Origin: Flavobacteriales bacterium
GTDB taxonomy: Bacteria; Bacteroidota; Bacteroidia; NS11-12g; UBA955
NCBI GenBank assembly: GCA_947447955.1
Contig: CANFLS010000001.1
Coordinates: 62,001 to 126,000 of the forward strand
Direction of reading: 5' to 3'
DNA: 64,000 nt
Every line of letters begins with the position of its first letter. Position 1 is the first letter of the stretch. Under the pieces are notes generated by a model. The model did no database searches and was not told where the DNA came from. It saw only the letters and a program-made list of their open reading frames with translations. The position numbers and the translations under genes were made by a program. Below, in pieces: positions 21,920 through 30,220 of this stretch.

Positions 21920-24364
21920 ATGAGTGATTTTAACAACGATTTAGAAGATAATAACGGCGGTAACCCAAATATTATGGAAGCCCTTTTGCGGGATTTTATA
22001 CCTTATTGGCCAGTGATTTTTGCAGCAGCCATTATTGGATTTATATCATCTAAAGTATATTTACGTTATCAACGTCCTATTCATCAATCTGTTGCAGGAA
22101 TTTTATTAAAGAGCGAAAGTGAAAGTACCGAAAGCCTATTGAAACAAGCGGTAGGTAAACAAGAAACCAAAATTGAAGATGAACTTGAAATTTTAAAGGG
22201 TTCAAATGTGATGCAGCGTGCGGCTATTTTTTCAAACTCACAATATGCGATGGAATGGGCGGGTCAGTTTAATAATTATTTGGACCATAAGAATACAATG
22301 TCATTTGAAGTGGAGTTCATGAATAAAGAAACTGTGAATTCTTATTCTTTTCCAATTCATTTAAATATGGAAGGTTATATTGTTGCCAATGGAAAACAAA
22401 TTTGTCCCTTCAACCAAGAAGTTGAGCTCGGTGGGAACAAAGTTATTTTTAAGAAAATTTTAGGCAATGAAAAATGGGCGAAGGGATTAATCAATACAAA
22501 AAAAGCAACCATGCATTTTTATTCTTTGGATGAGGCCGCAAACAAAATCAAATCTAATTTTAGCATTCAGCAAAGCAAAAAGACATCTACAATTGAATTA
22601 ACTATTAATGGTGATAAACCTGAAAGATGCCAGGAGTGGTTGGGTGCAATTATAGAAAGTTATCAAGTTGAAACCCAGAATGAAAAACGCAAGCGCGCAA
22701 AATTTACCATGGATTTTATTGACGATCGTTTGGCCTATGTGGGTCAAGATTTGGATTCTGTTGAGAGTAATTTAGAGAATTTCAAAAAGCAGAACGATAT
22801 TCAAAGGGTTTCAGCAGAAGCTGGCTTATATTTGGATAAAGTAAAGTCTGGTGATAAATTGGCCGCGGAATCAGATTTGCAACTGTTAGTATTGGGGGAA
22901 ATTGAAAAGTATGTGCAAGGCCGCATCAAAAAACCGGGTATGGTTCCAAGTATGATAGGTTTGGGTGGAGCCAATTTGACTTCGTACTTTGAAAAATTGA
23001 ATGAAGCGGAAATCAAATTGGAACAGTTGATTGATCAAAATGGGGTAGAAAATGACGCGGTAAAGTCCCTCAAAAAACAAATTCAAACATACAAAGATGC
23101 ATTATTAGAAATTATTGCCAATACGCGCAATAATTTGAATTTATTGAAGCGTAAGGCAGAACAAGATTTTACAAAATACAATGGCGAATATGATGATATG
23201 ATGCGTTCTATTCCGAATAAGGAACGCAAATTATTGAATATTACGCGACAACAGAATATCAAGAATGCCCTTTATACCTTTCTCTTAGAAAAAAGGGAAG
23301 AGTCTGCCATTCAACAAGCGGGTCAATTGAGCGATGTGCGCATTGTTCAAGCGCCTACCTATGTGGGTATCGTTAGCCCCAAAACGTTCAATGTGCAATC
23401 CCAATTTACTTTGGGATTTTTAATATTCGTACTCATAGTATTATTTATTAAGAGTTGGCTAAACAATAAGATTTCAGGACGCACAGACATTGAAAGCAGG
23501 ACCAAAGTGCCTGTTTTGGCGGAAATAGTGCAGGTTGAAAGCGATAATCCTTTAATTATGAAGGAAGGCAACAGAAGTTTGATTGCCGAACAAATTCGTG
23601 GATTGAGAACTAATTTGAGTTACTTTTTAGATTCTGAGGGAAAATCAAAGTTATTGGTATCTTCAAGTATTCCGGGGGAAGGAAAATCATTTTTGGCATC
23701 GAATATAGCTATTGGTTATGCCTTGGCTGGAAAACGCACTGTTTTGATTGAATCAGATTTGCGTAAACCAAACGTTGCAAAACATTTTAAAATCGCCCGC
23801 AGAACGGGTTTATCAGTTTATTTAACAGGCAATACGGGCAAAGACGACGTAATTTTCACCACGGAATTCGAGAACTTATTCGTAATTCCATCGGGTCCAA
23901 TTCCTCCAAATCCAGTTGAATTGATATTGAATGGTCGTTATCAAAAACTTATTGAAGAATTAGGCCGTGAATACGACCATATCATTATTGACTGTCCTCC
24001 AATTGGTTTGGTAACAGATGCCCAAGTAATAGGCCAATGGGTAGATGCCGCAATTTTAGTAGTACGCCATCAATACACTCCAAAACAAGCAGTTGAACAG
24101 CTCATCGAAAAGCTCAGAGAAGACAAAAAATTCAAACAAATGGGTCTCGTTTTCAACGGCTTAAAAGGTGGTATCTCCGGTTATGGCTATGGATACTCTT
24201 ACGGCAAGAAATATGGCTACGGCTATGGCTATGGCTATGGAACTTACGGCGGTGGCGGCTACGGTTACTACGGCAGTGAGAAAAAAGATTCCAAGAATAT
24301 TCTTCAACTCGCTTACAATTTGGTTGTAGTGCCGTTTTTGGCGTTTTTTGGAAGACGCAAATAA
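21920..24364 (+). CDS. wzc: Polysaccharide co-polymerase / BY-tyrosine kinase (Wzc type)
   Basis: 814 residues: a Wzz-like N-terminal region with a membrane segment near 28-50, a long coiled-coil periplasmic part, a second membrane segment near 493-512, and a cytoplasmic BY-kinase domain. Kinase motifs are Walker A SIPGEGKSFLASN, Walker A' VLIESDLRKP and Walker B HIIIDCPP. The tail has a dense tyrosine cluster of GYGYGYSYGKKYG type, the expected autophosphorylation site controlling chain length. Unusually, about 25 further residues follow the cluster and end in a hydrophobic PFLAFFGRRK. Confidence 0.95.
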   Translation: MSDFNNDLEDNNGGNPNIMEALLRDFIPYWPVIFAAAIIGFISSKVYLRYQRPIHQSVAGILLKSESESTESLLKQAVGKQETKIEDELEILKGSNVMQRAAIFSNSQYAMEWAGQFNNYLDHKNTMSFEVEFMNKETVNSYSFPIHLNMEGYIVANGKQICPFNQEVELGGNKVIFKKILGNEKWAKGLINTKKATMHFYSLDEAANKIKSNFSIQQSKKTSTIELTINGDKPERCQEWLGAIIESYQVETQNEKRKRAKFTMDFIDDRLAYVGQDLDSVESNLENFKKQNDIQRVSAEAGLYLDKVKSGDKLAAESDLQLLVLGEIEKYVQGRIKKPGMVPSMIGLGGANLTSYFEKLNEAEIKLEQLIDQNGVENDAVKSLKKQIQTYKDALLEIIANTRNNLNLLKRKAEQDFTKYNGEYDDMMRSIPNKERKLLNITRQQNIKNALYTFLLEKREESAIQQAGQLSDVRIVQAPTYVGIVSPKTFNVQSQFTLGFLIFVLIVLFIKSWLNNKISGRTDIESRTKVPVLAEIVQVESDNPLIMKEGNRSLIAEQIRGLRTNLSYFLDSEGKSKLLVSSSIPGEGKSFLASNIAIGYALAGKRTVLIESDLRKPNVAKHFKIARRTGLSVYLTGNTGKDDVIFTTEFENLFVIPSGPIPPNPVELILNGRYQKLIEELGREYDHIIIDCPPIGLVTDAQVIGQWVDAAILVVRHQYTPKQAVEQLIEKLREDKKFKQMGLVFNGLKGGISGYGYGYSYGKKYGYGYGYGYGTYGGGGYGYYGSEKKDSKNILQLAYNLVVVPFLAFFGRRK

Positions 24365-24445
24365 CTCGCGTTGCGAGTGTTTACGCTGCGCGGTTTACAC
24401 CTGCGCTGGGTTTACACTTCGTAGTTTACACCTACTGTGGGTTTA
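24361..24445. repeat. Hairpin repeats after wzc
   Basis: CTCGC-GTT-GCGAG (24365-24377) begins one base after the wzc stop codon. TTTAC-linked units follow, with weaker stems (ACC...GGT, CAC-CTACT-GTG). It could end the wza-wzc transcript. Confidence 0.65.
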
Positions 24446-24835
24446 TTAAGTTGGAATTGCGTTCTGACCGTTTGTAGTGAACTTATACAGTGAGCGTAAT
24501 TGATGTTTCAAAAGAAAGATATCGTTTTCAAAAGTTTGAATAAATTCTTCTTCAGTTAAGTAATCTCTATTAATCGCTAGTAGCAGTTGGTTGATTACTT
24601 CAAGTAAACTTGAATATGCAATTTTGTAAAATTGACCTTGTTCTTTTCCAATTCTTCGTCCAGATCCCTCTGCGATATTTGAACAAAATGATATCGACGC
24701 ACGTTGAATTTGTGAGATTAGAATAAATTGTTCTTTGTTTGGGAATGTTTTGGTTAAAGTATAAATAGATTTATCTATTCTGGCGGCTGTTTGCCAAGCT
24801 TGTAATTTTTCGAAATTGTGGAGTTTTCTTTTCAT
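24446..24835 (-). CDS. Four-helix-bundle protein (S23/IVP family)
   Basis: 129 residues, all helical, with the family pattern: FEKLQAWQTAARIDKSIYTL, FPNKEQFILISQIQRASIS, and SNIAEGSGRR. The family was first seen in 23S rRNA intervening sequences but is very common as free genes in Bacteroidota polysaccharide loci. Its function is unknown. It is read against the surrounding genes and flanked on both sides by hairpin repeats, so it looks inserted into the locus. Confidence 0.88.
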   Translation of the reverse strand: MKRKLHNFEKLQAWQTAARIDKSIYTLTKTFPNKEQFILISQIQRASISFCSNIAEGSGRRIGKEQGQFYKIAYSSLLEVINQLLLAINRDYLTEEEFIQTFENDIFLLKHQLRSLYKFTTNGQNAIPT

Positions 24836-24915
24836 ATTAATTGATACAATATTTATTGACTATCTGCCCTATTCCATTATTAATTTTCTAGTTATAAATT
24901 TTGCAAAAACTTCAA

Positions 24916-25010
24916 AAACCACCGAAGGTGTAAACTACGAAGTGTAAACAGCCGAAGGCGTAAACTGGGCTTAGCCCTTAAACTGCAAAAATGCTTCGCA
25001 TTTTTGCTCG
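24916..25010. repeat. Hairpin array with a 10-bp stem member
   Basis: CACC-GAA-GGTG (24920-24930), a weaker ACT-ACGA-AGT, GCC-GAA-GGC (24951-24959), GGGC-TTA-GCCC (24967-24977), then a long hairpin at 24985-25007 with 10-bp arms (GCAAAAATGC) and TTC loop. All are joined by TAAAC-type linkers and start about 16-18 bases apart. Confidence 0.85.
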
Positions 25011-25119
25011 TTTACTAAAAAATACATCCGTTTACTAAACGTTTATAAACGGAACGATTTTTGCTGTAAATTTGTTACTCAAAATTGTATCAGTTACAAA
25101 AATCACATGTAACTGAAGT

Positions 25120-25212
25120 GGCGAAGCTGTGTAAACACAGTTGGTAATTTTGAAATCTAGCGTTAGCCTTAAACTGCGCAGCATAAACAGGCTTTAGTCG
25201 TAAACTTAGGAA
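25120..25212. repeat. Hairpin repeats before the HTH regulator
   Basis: TGTGTAAACACA, CTA-GCGT-TAG, CTGCGCAG and GGCTTTAGTC-type units separated by TTAAAC/TAAAC linkers, ending a few bases before the ATG at 25216. Less regular than the array at 24916. Between the two lies TAAATTTG (25067-25074), a possible -7 box. Confidence 0.6.
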
Positions 25213-25215
25213 GAA

Positions 25216-25737
25216 ATGACAATAGACACCCTCCTTCACGGAAAAATACGCGTAAAGCTTCTTACCCGATTGCTGTTAAATCCGGCAAGTAGGGTTTACT
25301 TGCGTGGGCTGGAGAAAGACTTTGGAGTGAGTTCCAATACGGTAAGGGTTGAATTGAACAAGTTAAGCGATTTGAAATTAATTGAGGTAGATGAAACTGT
25401 GACGGCACAAAAGCAATATAAAGCTAATATCTTACACCCCATGTTTAATCCATTAAGGAATTTTATTTTAAAACAATATGGATTTGAATCGCTAATTGAA
25501 CAAGTTTTTCAAAAATTGGGCGATGTTGATAGTGTATATATCACCAATGATTGGGCGGAAGGGAAAGAAACGAATTTTGTTGATTTGGTGGTAGTGGGTA
25601 ATGTCAATAAATCCTATATGAATCGTCTAATCGAACATGCTGAAAAAGTAATCCTAAAGAAAATCAGAGTGGCAGTTTACGATTCCGATTTTGATGAATC
25701 AGAATTAATAGGAGTTCCATTCATTAAATTAATTTGA
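25216..25737 (+). CDS. Winged-helix regulator with a C-terminal nucleotidyltransferase-like region
   Basis: 173 residues. The N-terminal part is a winged helix (VKLLTRLLLNPASRVYLRGL, FGVSSNTVRVELNKLSDLKL). The rest (DVDSVYITNDWAEGKETNFV, DLVVVGNVN) resembles an MNT fold but lacks the GS and DxD catalytic residues, so it is probably a binding or structural domain. Similar proteins precede sugar-nucleotide genes in Bacteroidota capsule loci, so a regulatory role for the downstream genes is inferred. The stop overlaps the region just before the dehydrogenase start. Confidence 0.75.
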   Translation: MTIDTLLHGKIRVKLLTRLLLNPASRVYLRGLEKDFGVSSNTVRVELNKLSDLKLIEVDETVTAQKQYKANILHPMFNPLRNFILKQYGFESLIEQVFQKLGDVDSVYITNDWAEGKETNFVDLVVVGNVNKSYMNRLIEHAEKVILKKIRVAVYDSDFDESELIGVPFIKLI

Positions 25738-25748
25738 TACAAATAAAA

Positions 25749-27050
25749 ATGCAAAAAGAGTATAAAATTGCAATTATAGGACTTGGTTACGTAGGATTAC
25801 CGCTTGCAGTTGCTTTTGCTGAAAAGTATAAAGTGGTTGGTTTTGATATCAATTTGCAACGTATTGGTGAATTGAAAAAATTCAATGACCGTACATTGGA
25901 AATTTCTGCTAGACAATTGAAAAATGTAATTGTTTCAGATGAGAATTATGTAAACAATAATTTTCCAAATGGATTATACACAACCATGAATGCTTCTGAT
26001 TTACGAGATTGTAATTTTTTCATTGTTACTGTTCCTACGCCTACTGATAAATATAATCGACCTGTTCTAACTCCCTTAATAAAAGCGAGTGAAACGTTAG
26101 GAAAGGCTTTAAAAGTAGGAGATATTGTAGTATACGAAAGTACTGTTTACCCTGGTGTTACGGAAGACGAGTGCGTGCCTGTTTTAGAAAAAGTGAGTGG
26201 ATTGAAATTCAATACAGATTTCTTTGTGGGATATTCCCCTGAGAGGATTAATCCAGGCGACAAAGAACATACGGTTACCAAAATTTTAAAAGTAACAAGC
26301 GGAAGTACTCCTGAAATTGCGACTGAAATTGATGCAGTTTATAACAGTGTTATTACAGCGGGAACTCACAAGGCACCGAGCATTAAAGTTGCAGAAGCTG
26401 CGAAAGTGATTGAAAATAGTCAGCGCGATATTAATATTGCTTTCGTAAACGAACTTGCAAAGATTTTCAACTTGATGGGCATAGATACACATGATGTATT
26501 GGAAGCAGCGGGTACCAAATGGAATTTCTTAAAATTTAAACCTGGTTTGGTAGGTGGACACTGCATTGGTGTTGATCCTTATTATTTGGCACAGAAAGCA
26601 CAGGAATTGGGTTACCATCCAGAAATCATCTTGGCAGGTCGCAGGTTGAATGACGAAATGGGCAAATATGTTGCTACGGAAGTTATCAAATTGATGTTGA
26701 AAAAAGACATCAAAGTAAAAAATTCAAATGTTTTGGTACTCGGTTTTACCTTCAAGGAGGATTGTCCAGATGTGAGGAATACAAAAGTTATTGATATTGT
26801 AAATGAATTAAAAACGTATGATGTGAATGTAACCATTTTCGATCCTTGGGCAAATCCGGAAGAAGTTATTCATGAATATAATGTGGTTTCGCAGAAAGAG
26901 ATTCCATTTGGGAAATTTGATTCTGTTATTTTAGCTGTTTCGCACAAAGAGTTTTTGAATATGGAATTAAAAAGTTTATTAAATGATAATGCAGTATTTT
27001 ACGATGTCAAAGGCTGTATTTTAGAAGATTTTGTAGATTCGAGATTATAA
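25749..27050 (+). CDS. Nucleotide sugar dehydrogenase (UDP-N-acetyl-hexosamine type, TviB/WbpO-like)
   Basis: 433 residues from the ATG at 25749; a TTG at 25734 overlaps the previous stop but adds only five residues. It oxidises C6 of a UDP-sugar to the uronic acid using NAD. Motifs: IAIIGLGYVGLPLAVAF (Rossmann), VYESTVYPGVTE, GLVGGHCIGVDPYYL with the catalytic Cys (about 272), and VLGFTFKEDCPDVRNTK. The VTE...GVDPYYL pattern favours the UDP-GalNAc/GlcNAc-type enzymes over UDP-glucose dehydrogenase; the exact substrate is inferred. Confidence 0.9.
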   Translation: MQKEYKIAIIGLGYVGLPLAVAFAEKYKVVGFDINLQRIGELKKFNDRTLEISARQLKNVIVSDENYVNNNFPNGLYTTMNASDLRDCNFFIVTVPTPTDKYNRPVLTPLIKASETLGKALKVGDIVVYESTVYPGVTEDECVPVLEKVSGLKFNTDFFVGYSPERINPGDKEHTVTKILKVTSGSTPEIATEIDAVYNSVITAGTHKAPSIKVAEAAKVIENSQRDINIAFVNELAKIFNLMGIDTHDVLEAAGTKWNFLKFKPGLVGGHCIGVDPYYLAQKAQELGYHPEIILAGRRLNDEMGKYVATEVIKLMLKKDIKVKNSNVLVLGFTFKEDCPDVRNTKVIDIVNELKTYDVNVTIFDPWANPEEVIHEYNVVSQKEIPFGKFDSVILAVSHKEFLNMELKSLLNDNAVFYDVKGCILEDFVDSRL

Positions 27051-27123
27051 TATGAAAATTATGATAATTGATTATAAGAGATATCTTGAGAGTAATTTAT
27101 ATTTTTAATTTTTGGGACATACA

Positions 27124-28254
27124 ATGATCACATTTAACAAACCTTATTTTACAGGTAACGAAATAATATATATTGAACAAGCTGTTCAATCTGGTAAAAT
27201 TTCAGGGAATGGGGATTTTACAAAAAAATGCCAATCTTATTTTGAATCCACTTATGGGTTTGGCAAATGTTTGCTAACATCATCCTGCACCGATGCTTTG
27301 GAAATGGCAGCAATTCTATGCGATATTCAACTAGGTGATGAAGTCATTATGCCTTCATATACTTTTGTAAGTACTGCGAATGCATTTGTATTAAGGGGTG
27401 CAAAAATTGTTTTTGCCGATTCTTATTCTGATAACCCAAATATTGACGCAGATAAGATAGAGTCCCTAATAACAGAAAAAACAAAGGCCATTGTTCCAGT
27501 ACATTATGCAGGGGTTGCTTGTAATATGGACAAAATTATGGAGTTGGCAAATAGATATAATTTATTTGTAGTAGAGGATGCTGCCCAAGCAATTGATAGC
27601 TTTTACTTAAATGCTAAAGGTGAAAAGAAAGCTTTAGGTTCAATTGGTCATTTTGCGGCATTTTCATTCCATGAAACTAAAAATATTATTTCTGGTGAAG
27701 GAGGTATGCTTGTTGTAAACGAAAGTAAATATGTAGCGAGGGCTGAAATTATTTGGGAAAAGGGTACAAATAGATCTTCTTTTTTTAGAGGAGAAATTGA
27801 CAAATATGGTTGGGTTGATATTGGAAGTTCATTTCTTCCATCAGAAATTACTGCAGCATTTCTATGGGCTCAGTTTGAGAATATTGAACAAATCCAAACT
27901 CGAAGACTTGAACTTTGGAATCATTATTACTGTGAATTAAAAGTTTGGGCACAAAACAACCAAGTTCACTTACCTAAAATACCGGAATATGCGACTAATA
28001 ATGCCCATATGTTTTATTTGGCTTGCCCTAATTTAGAATTTAGAAATAATTTGATAGAAAAACTCAAAAAATGCAATGTTTTGGCAGTGTTCCATTATCA
28101 AAGTTTACATAAGAGTCCTTATTTTTTAATTAATCATAATAATCGAGATTTAATTAACAGTGATTATTTTACTGACTGTTTGGTTAGGTTGCCATTATTC
28201 TTTGATTTAAAAAATAAATATATTGATATCATCGTAAATATAATTACTAAATAA
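27124..28254 (+). CDS. wecE: dTDP-4-amino-4,6-dideoxygalactose transaminase (WecE-like)
   Basis: A PLP-dependent DegT/DnrJ/EryC1 aminotransferase, 376 residues from ATG 27124 (a TTG at 27112 is less likely). It closely follows WecE: GDEVIMPSYTFVSTANAFVL, IVPVHYAGVACNMD, VEDAAQAID, and SFHETKN with the PLP Lys near 186. It would aminate dTDP-4-keto-6-deoxyglucose to give dTDP-Fuc4N. RmlA/RmlB, needed to make that substrate, are not in this window. Confidence 0.92.
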   Translation: MITFNKPYFTGNEIIYIEQAVQSGKISGNGDFTKKCQSYFESTYGFGKCLLTSSCTDALEMAAILCDIQLGDEVIMPSYTFVSTANAFVLRGAKIVFADSYSDNPNIDADKIESLITEKTKAIVPVHYAGVACNMDKIMELANRYNLFVVEDAAQAIDSFYLNAKGEKKALGSIGHFAAFSFHETKNIISGEGGMLVVNESKYVARAEIIWEKGTNRSSFFRGEIDKYGWVDIGSSFLPSEITAAFLWAQFENIEQIQTRRLELWNHYYCELKVWAQNNQVHLPKIPEYATNNAHMFYLACPNLEFRNNLIEKLKKCNVLAVFHYQSLHKSPYFLINHNNRDLINSDYFTDCLVRLPLFFDLKNKYIDIIVNIITK

Positions 28255-28259
28255 ATAGT

Positions 28260-28973
28260 ATGAAACTAACTAGTTTAATACAGAAAATTGCTTATAAATG
28301 CGGTATAATAATAAAATGGAAAAACGATACTGCTTTTAATGAAAATAAATTTCAAAATAGATCTTGGTCACAGGAGGGTGAAGATATTCTATTGGCCAGA
28401 TTTTTTGAAAACGAAAAAGATGGTTTTTATATTGACGTCGGTGCTCATCACCCCTTTAGATTCTCAAATACGTATAAGTTTTATAAGTTAGGATGGAGAG
28501 GAATTAATATTGAACCGATGACAAATTGCGAATTATTATTTAGAAAATTTAGACCTAGGGATAAATTTGTTAATTGCGGCGTTTCTTCTAGTTCGGGTTT
28601 TTTAAATTATTATGAATATTCTGAAACAGCTCTAAATACATTTAGTTTTGAAAGGTATAAATTTCTTTCTGGAAATGAATGTTGGCCAATTAAAGAAAGC
28701 CGGATAGAAGTAAAAACATTAACAGAAATTTTGGATAGTTTTCCTGAATTAAATAGTTTGGATATATCTTTTATTACTATAGATGTAGAGGGTAATGATT
28801 TTGAAGTTTTAAAAGGTTTGAATTTGAAAAAATATTTACCAAAATTCATTCTTATCGAGTCAAACAATCGTGATTATTCTAAACAAGTAGCTCAATACCT
28901 TGAAGTCTACAATTATAATCATGTGGCAAAATTATATAATACGGAAATTTATAAATTAATATTAAAAAATTGA
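28260..28973 (+). CDS. FkbM-family methyltransferase
   Basis: 237 residues. FkbM signatures: SQEGEDILLARFF, FYIDVGAHHPFRFSNTYKFY (SAM-binding motif I), GWRGINIEPM, and FITIDVEGNDFEVLKG near the C-terminus. It probably O-methylates a sugar or glycan end. It sits between the aminotransferase and the dead epimerase in the same run of genes. Confidence 0.88.
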   Translation: MKLTSLIQKIAYKCGIIIKWKNDTAFNENKFQNRSWSQEGEDILLARFFENEKDGFYIDVGAHHPFRFSNTYKFYKLGWRGINIEPMTNCELLFRKFRPRDKFVNCGVSSSSGFLNYYEYSETALNTFSFERYKFLSGNECWPIKESRIEVKTLTEILDSFPELNSLDISFITIDVEGNDFEVLKGLNLKKYLPKFILIESNNRDYSKQVAQYLEVYNYNHVAKLYNTEIYKLILKN

Positions 28974-29085
28974 ATATAAATAAGAATTATAAAATTATTT
29001 TTAGTATAATAAAAAATATTGATTATTGTCAGAATCTAAACTCAAATTTGATTGAGTTTAATAGTAAAGTATAATTTACACTCTT

Positions 29086-29363
29086 ATGGCCACAATAATA
29101 AATGTAGAAAATTTTCCGATAAATTTATTTAACATTGGGAACAATAAGTCAGAGAAGTTAACAGATTTTATTGAACAAATTTAAAGAGTTACTCAGAAAT
29201 CGGCCATAAAGCAATATATGCCAATTCAAGCAGGTGTTGTTGAAAAAGCGTTTTCGGATGTGCAAAGTTCTTGGCATATATAAATTACAAAATTACTATA
29301 TCAATGGCTGAAGGTATTGGCAACTTTGTGAATGGGTTTAAAAATTATTTTAAAATTAAATGA
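29086..29363 (+). pseudogene. UDP-glucuronate 4-epimerase-like 3' remnant
   Basis: The 386-bp gap holds a decayed C-terminal piece of a CapI-type epimerase: FNIGNNKSEKLTDFIEQI, a stop, then MPIQAGVVEKAFSDVQSSW, a stop, and after a frameshift ISMAEGIGNFVNGFKNYFK. The order and spacing match the end of UDP-glucuronate epimerases (usually NIGNN...MPMQPGDV...ADV...EGI..FV.WY). The 5' two-thirds is missing. Its TGA overlaps the ATG of the ABC permease gene, so the fragment may survive as leader sequence. Confidence 0.75.
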
Positions 29364-30220
29364 ATCTAGAAAACAATAAAGAAGAACATTGGGATTTGGT
29401 TATAGAAGGAAAAACATCCCTTTTTGACTTAAAATTTGCGGATATATGGCGATACAGGGATTTGCTTTTAATGTTTGTGAAGCGTGACTTTGTGAGCTTT
29501 TACAAACAGACAATTTTAGGACCTTTGTGGTTCTTTATACAGCCAATTTTTACAACCATCGTATTTACTTTTGTGTTTGGCAATTTGGCTAGAATTAGTA
29601 CCGATGGTTTGCCTCAATATTTGTTTTATTTGGCAGGTATTACAGCATGGAATTATTTTTCGGATTGTTTAACAAAAACGAGTACCGTTTTTAAAGACAA
29701 TGCCAATATTTTTGGGAAGGTTTATTTTCCAAGATTAATTATGCCTTTGAGCATTGTGGTGAGCAATTTAGTGCGTTTTGGCGTTCAATTGGTATTGTTT
29801 GTTGCCATGATGGTGTATTTTGGATTTCAAGGTGCAAATTTCCATGTAACTTGGGCCATTGCATTGTTTCCAGTTTTGGTGCTGTTGATGGCACTTATGG
29901 GCTTAGGACTTGGATTAATCATCACTGCAATGACAACCAAGTACAGAGATCTAAGTTTCTTGGTTACATTCGGAGTACAACTGCTCATGTATGGCACAAC
30001 AGTGATTTATCCCCTCAGCGCTGCACCAGAAAGATACAGAAAATTGATAGAACTTAATCCAATGACAGGTATCATAGAGGCCTTCCGTTATGCATTTTTA
30101 GGGAAGGGATATTTTACAGCCTGGAGTTTGGGGTATTCTGCAATTTTTACGGCCGTCATAACAATGATTGGAATCATCATTTTTAATAAAACAGAGCGAA
30201 GTTTCGTCGATACAATTTAA
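29360..30220 (+). CDS. wzm: Polysaccharide ABC transporter, permease (Wzm/TagG type)
   Basis: 286 residues of the ABC-2 fold, with about six membrane segments after a short N-terminal amphipathic region (DLKFADIWRYRDLLLMFVKR, a typical start). It contains FYKQTILGPLWFFIQP and the C-terminal NPMTGIIEAFRYAFLG. With the next gene it would export a lipid-linked glycan across the inner membrane. The stop/start overlap with the ATPase gene (TAATG) indicates coupled translation. Confidence 0.93.
   Translation: MNLENNKEEHWDLVIEGKTSLFDLKFADIWRYRDLLLMFVKRDFVSFYKQTILGPLWFFIQPIFTTIVFTFVFGNLARISTDGLPQYLFYLAGITAWNYFSDCLTKTSTVFKDNANIFGKVYFPRLIMPLSIVVSNLVRFGVQLVLFVAMMVYFGFQGANFHVTWAIALFPVLVLLMALMGLGLGLIITAMTTKYRDLSFLVTFGVQLLMYGTTVIYPLSAAPERYRKLIELNPMTGIIEAFRYAFLGKGYFTAWSLGYSAIFTAVITMIGIIIFNKTERSFVDTI

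Noticed and set aside
24446-24835. rRNA intervening sequence around the four-helix-bundle gene
   Set aside because: No 23S rRNA sequence flanks it; the family is common as a free gene in Bacteroidota.
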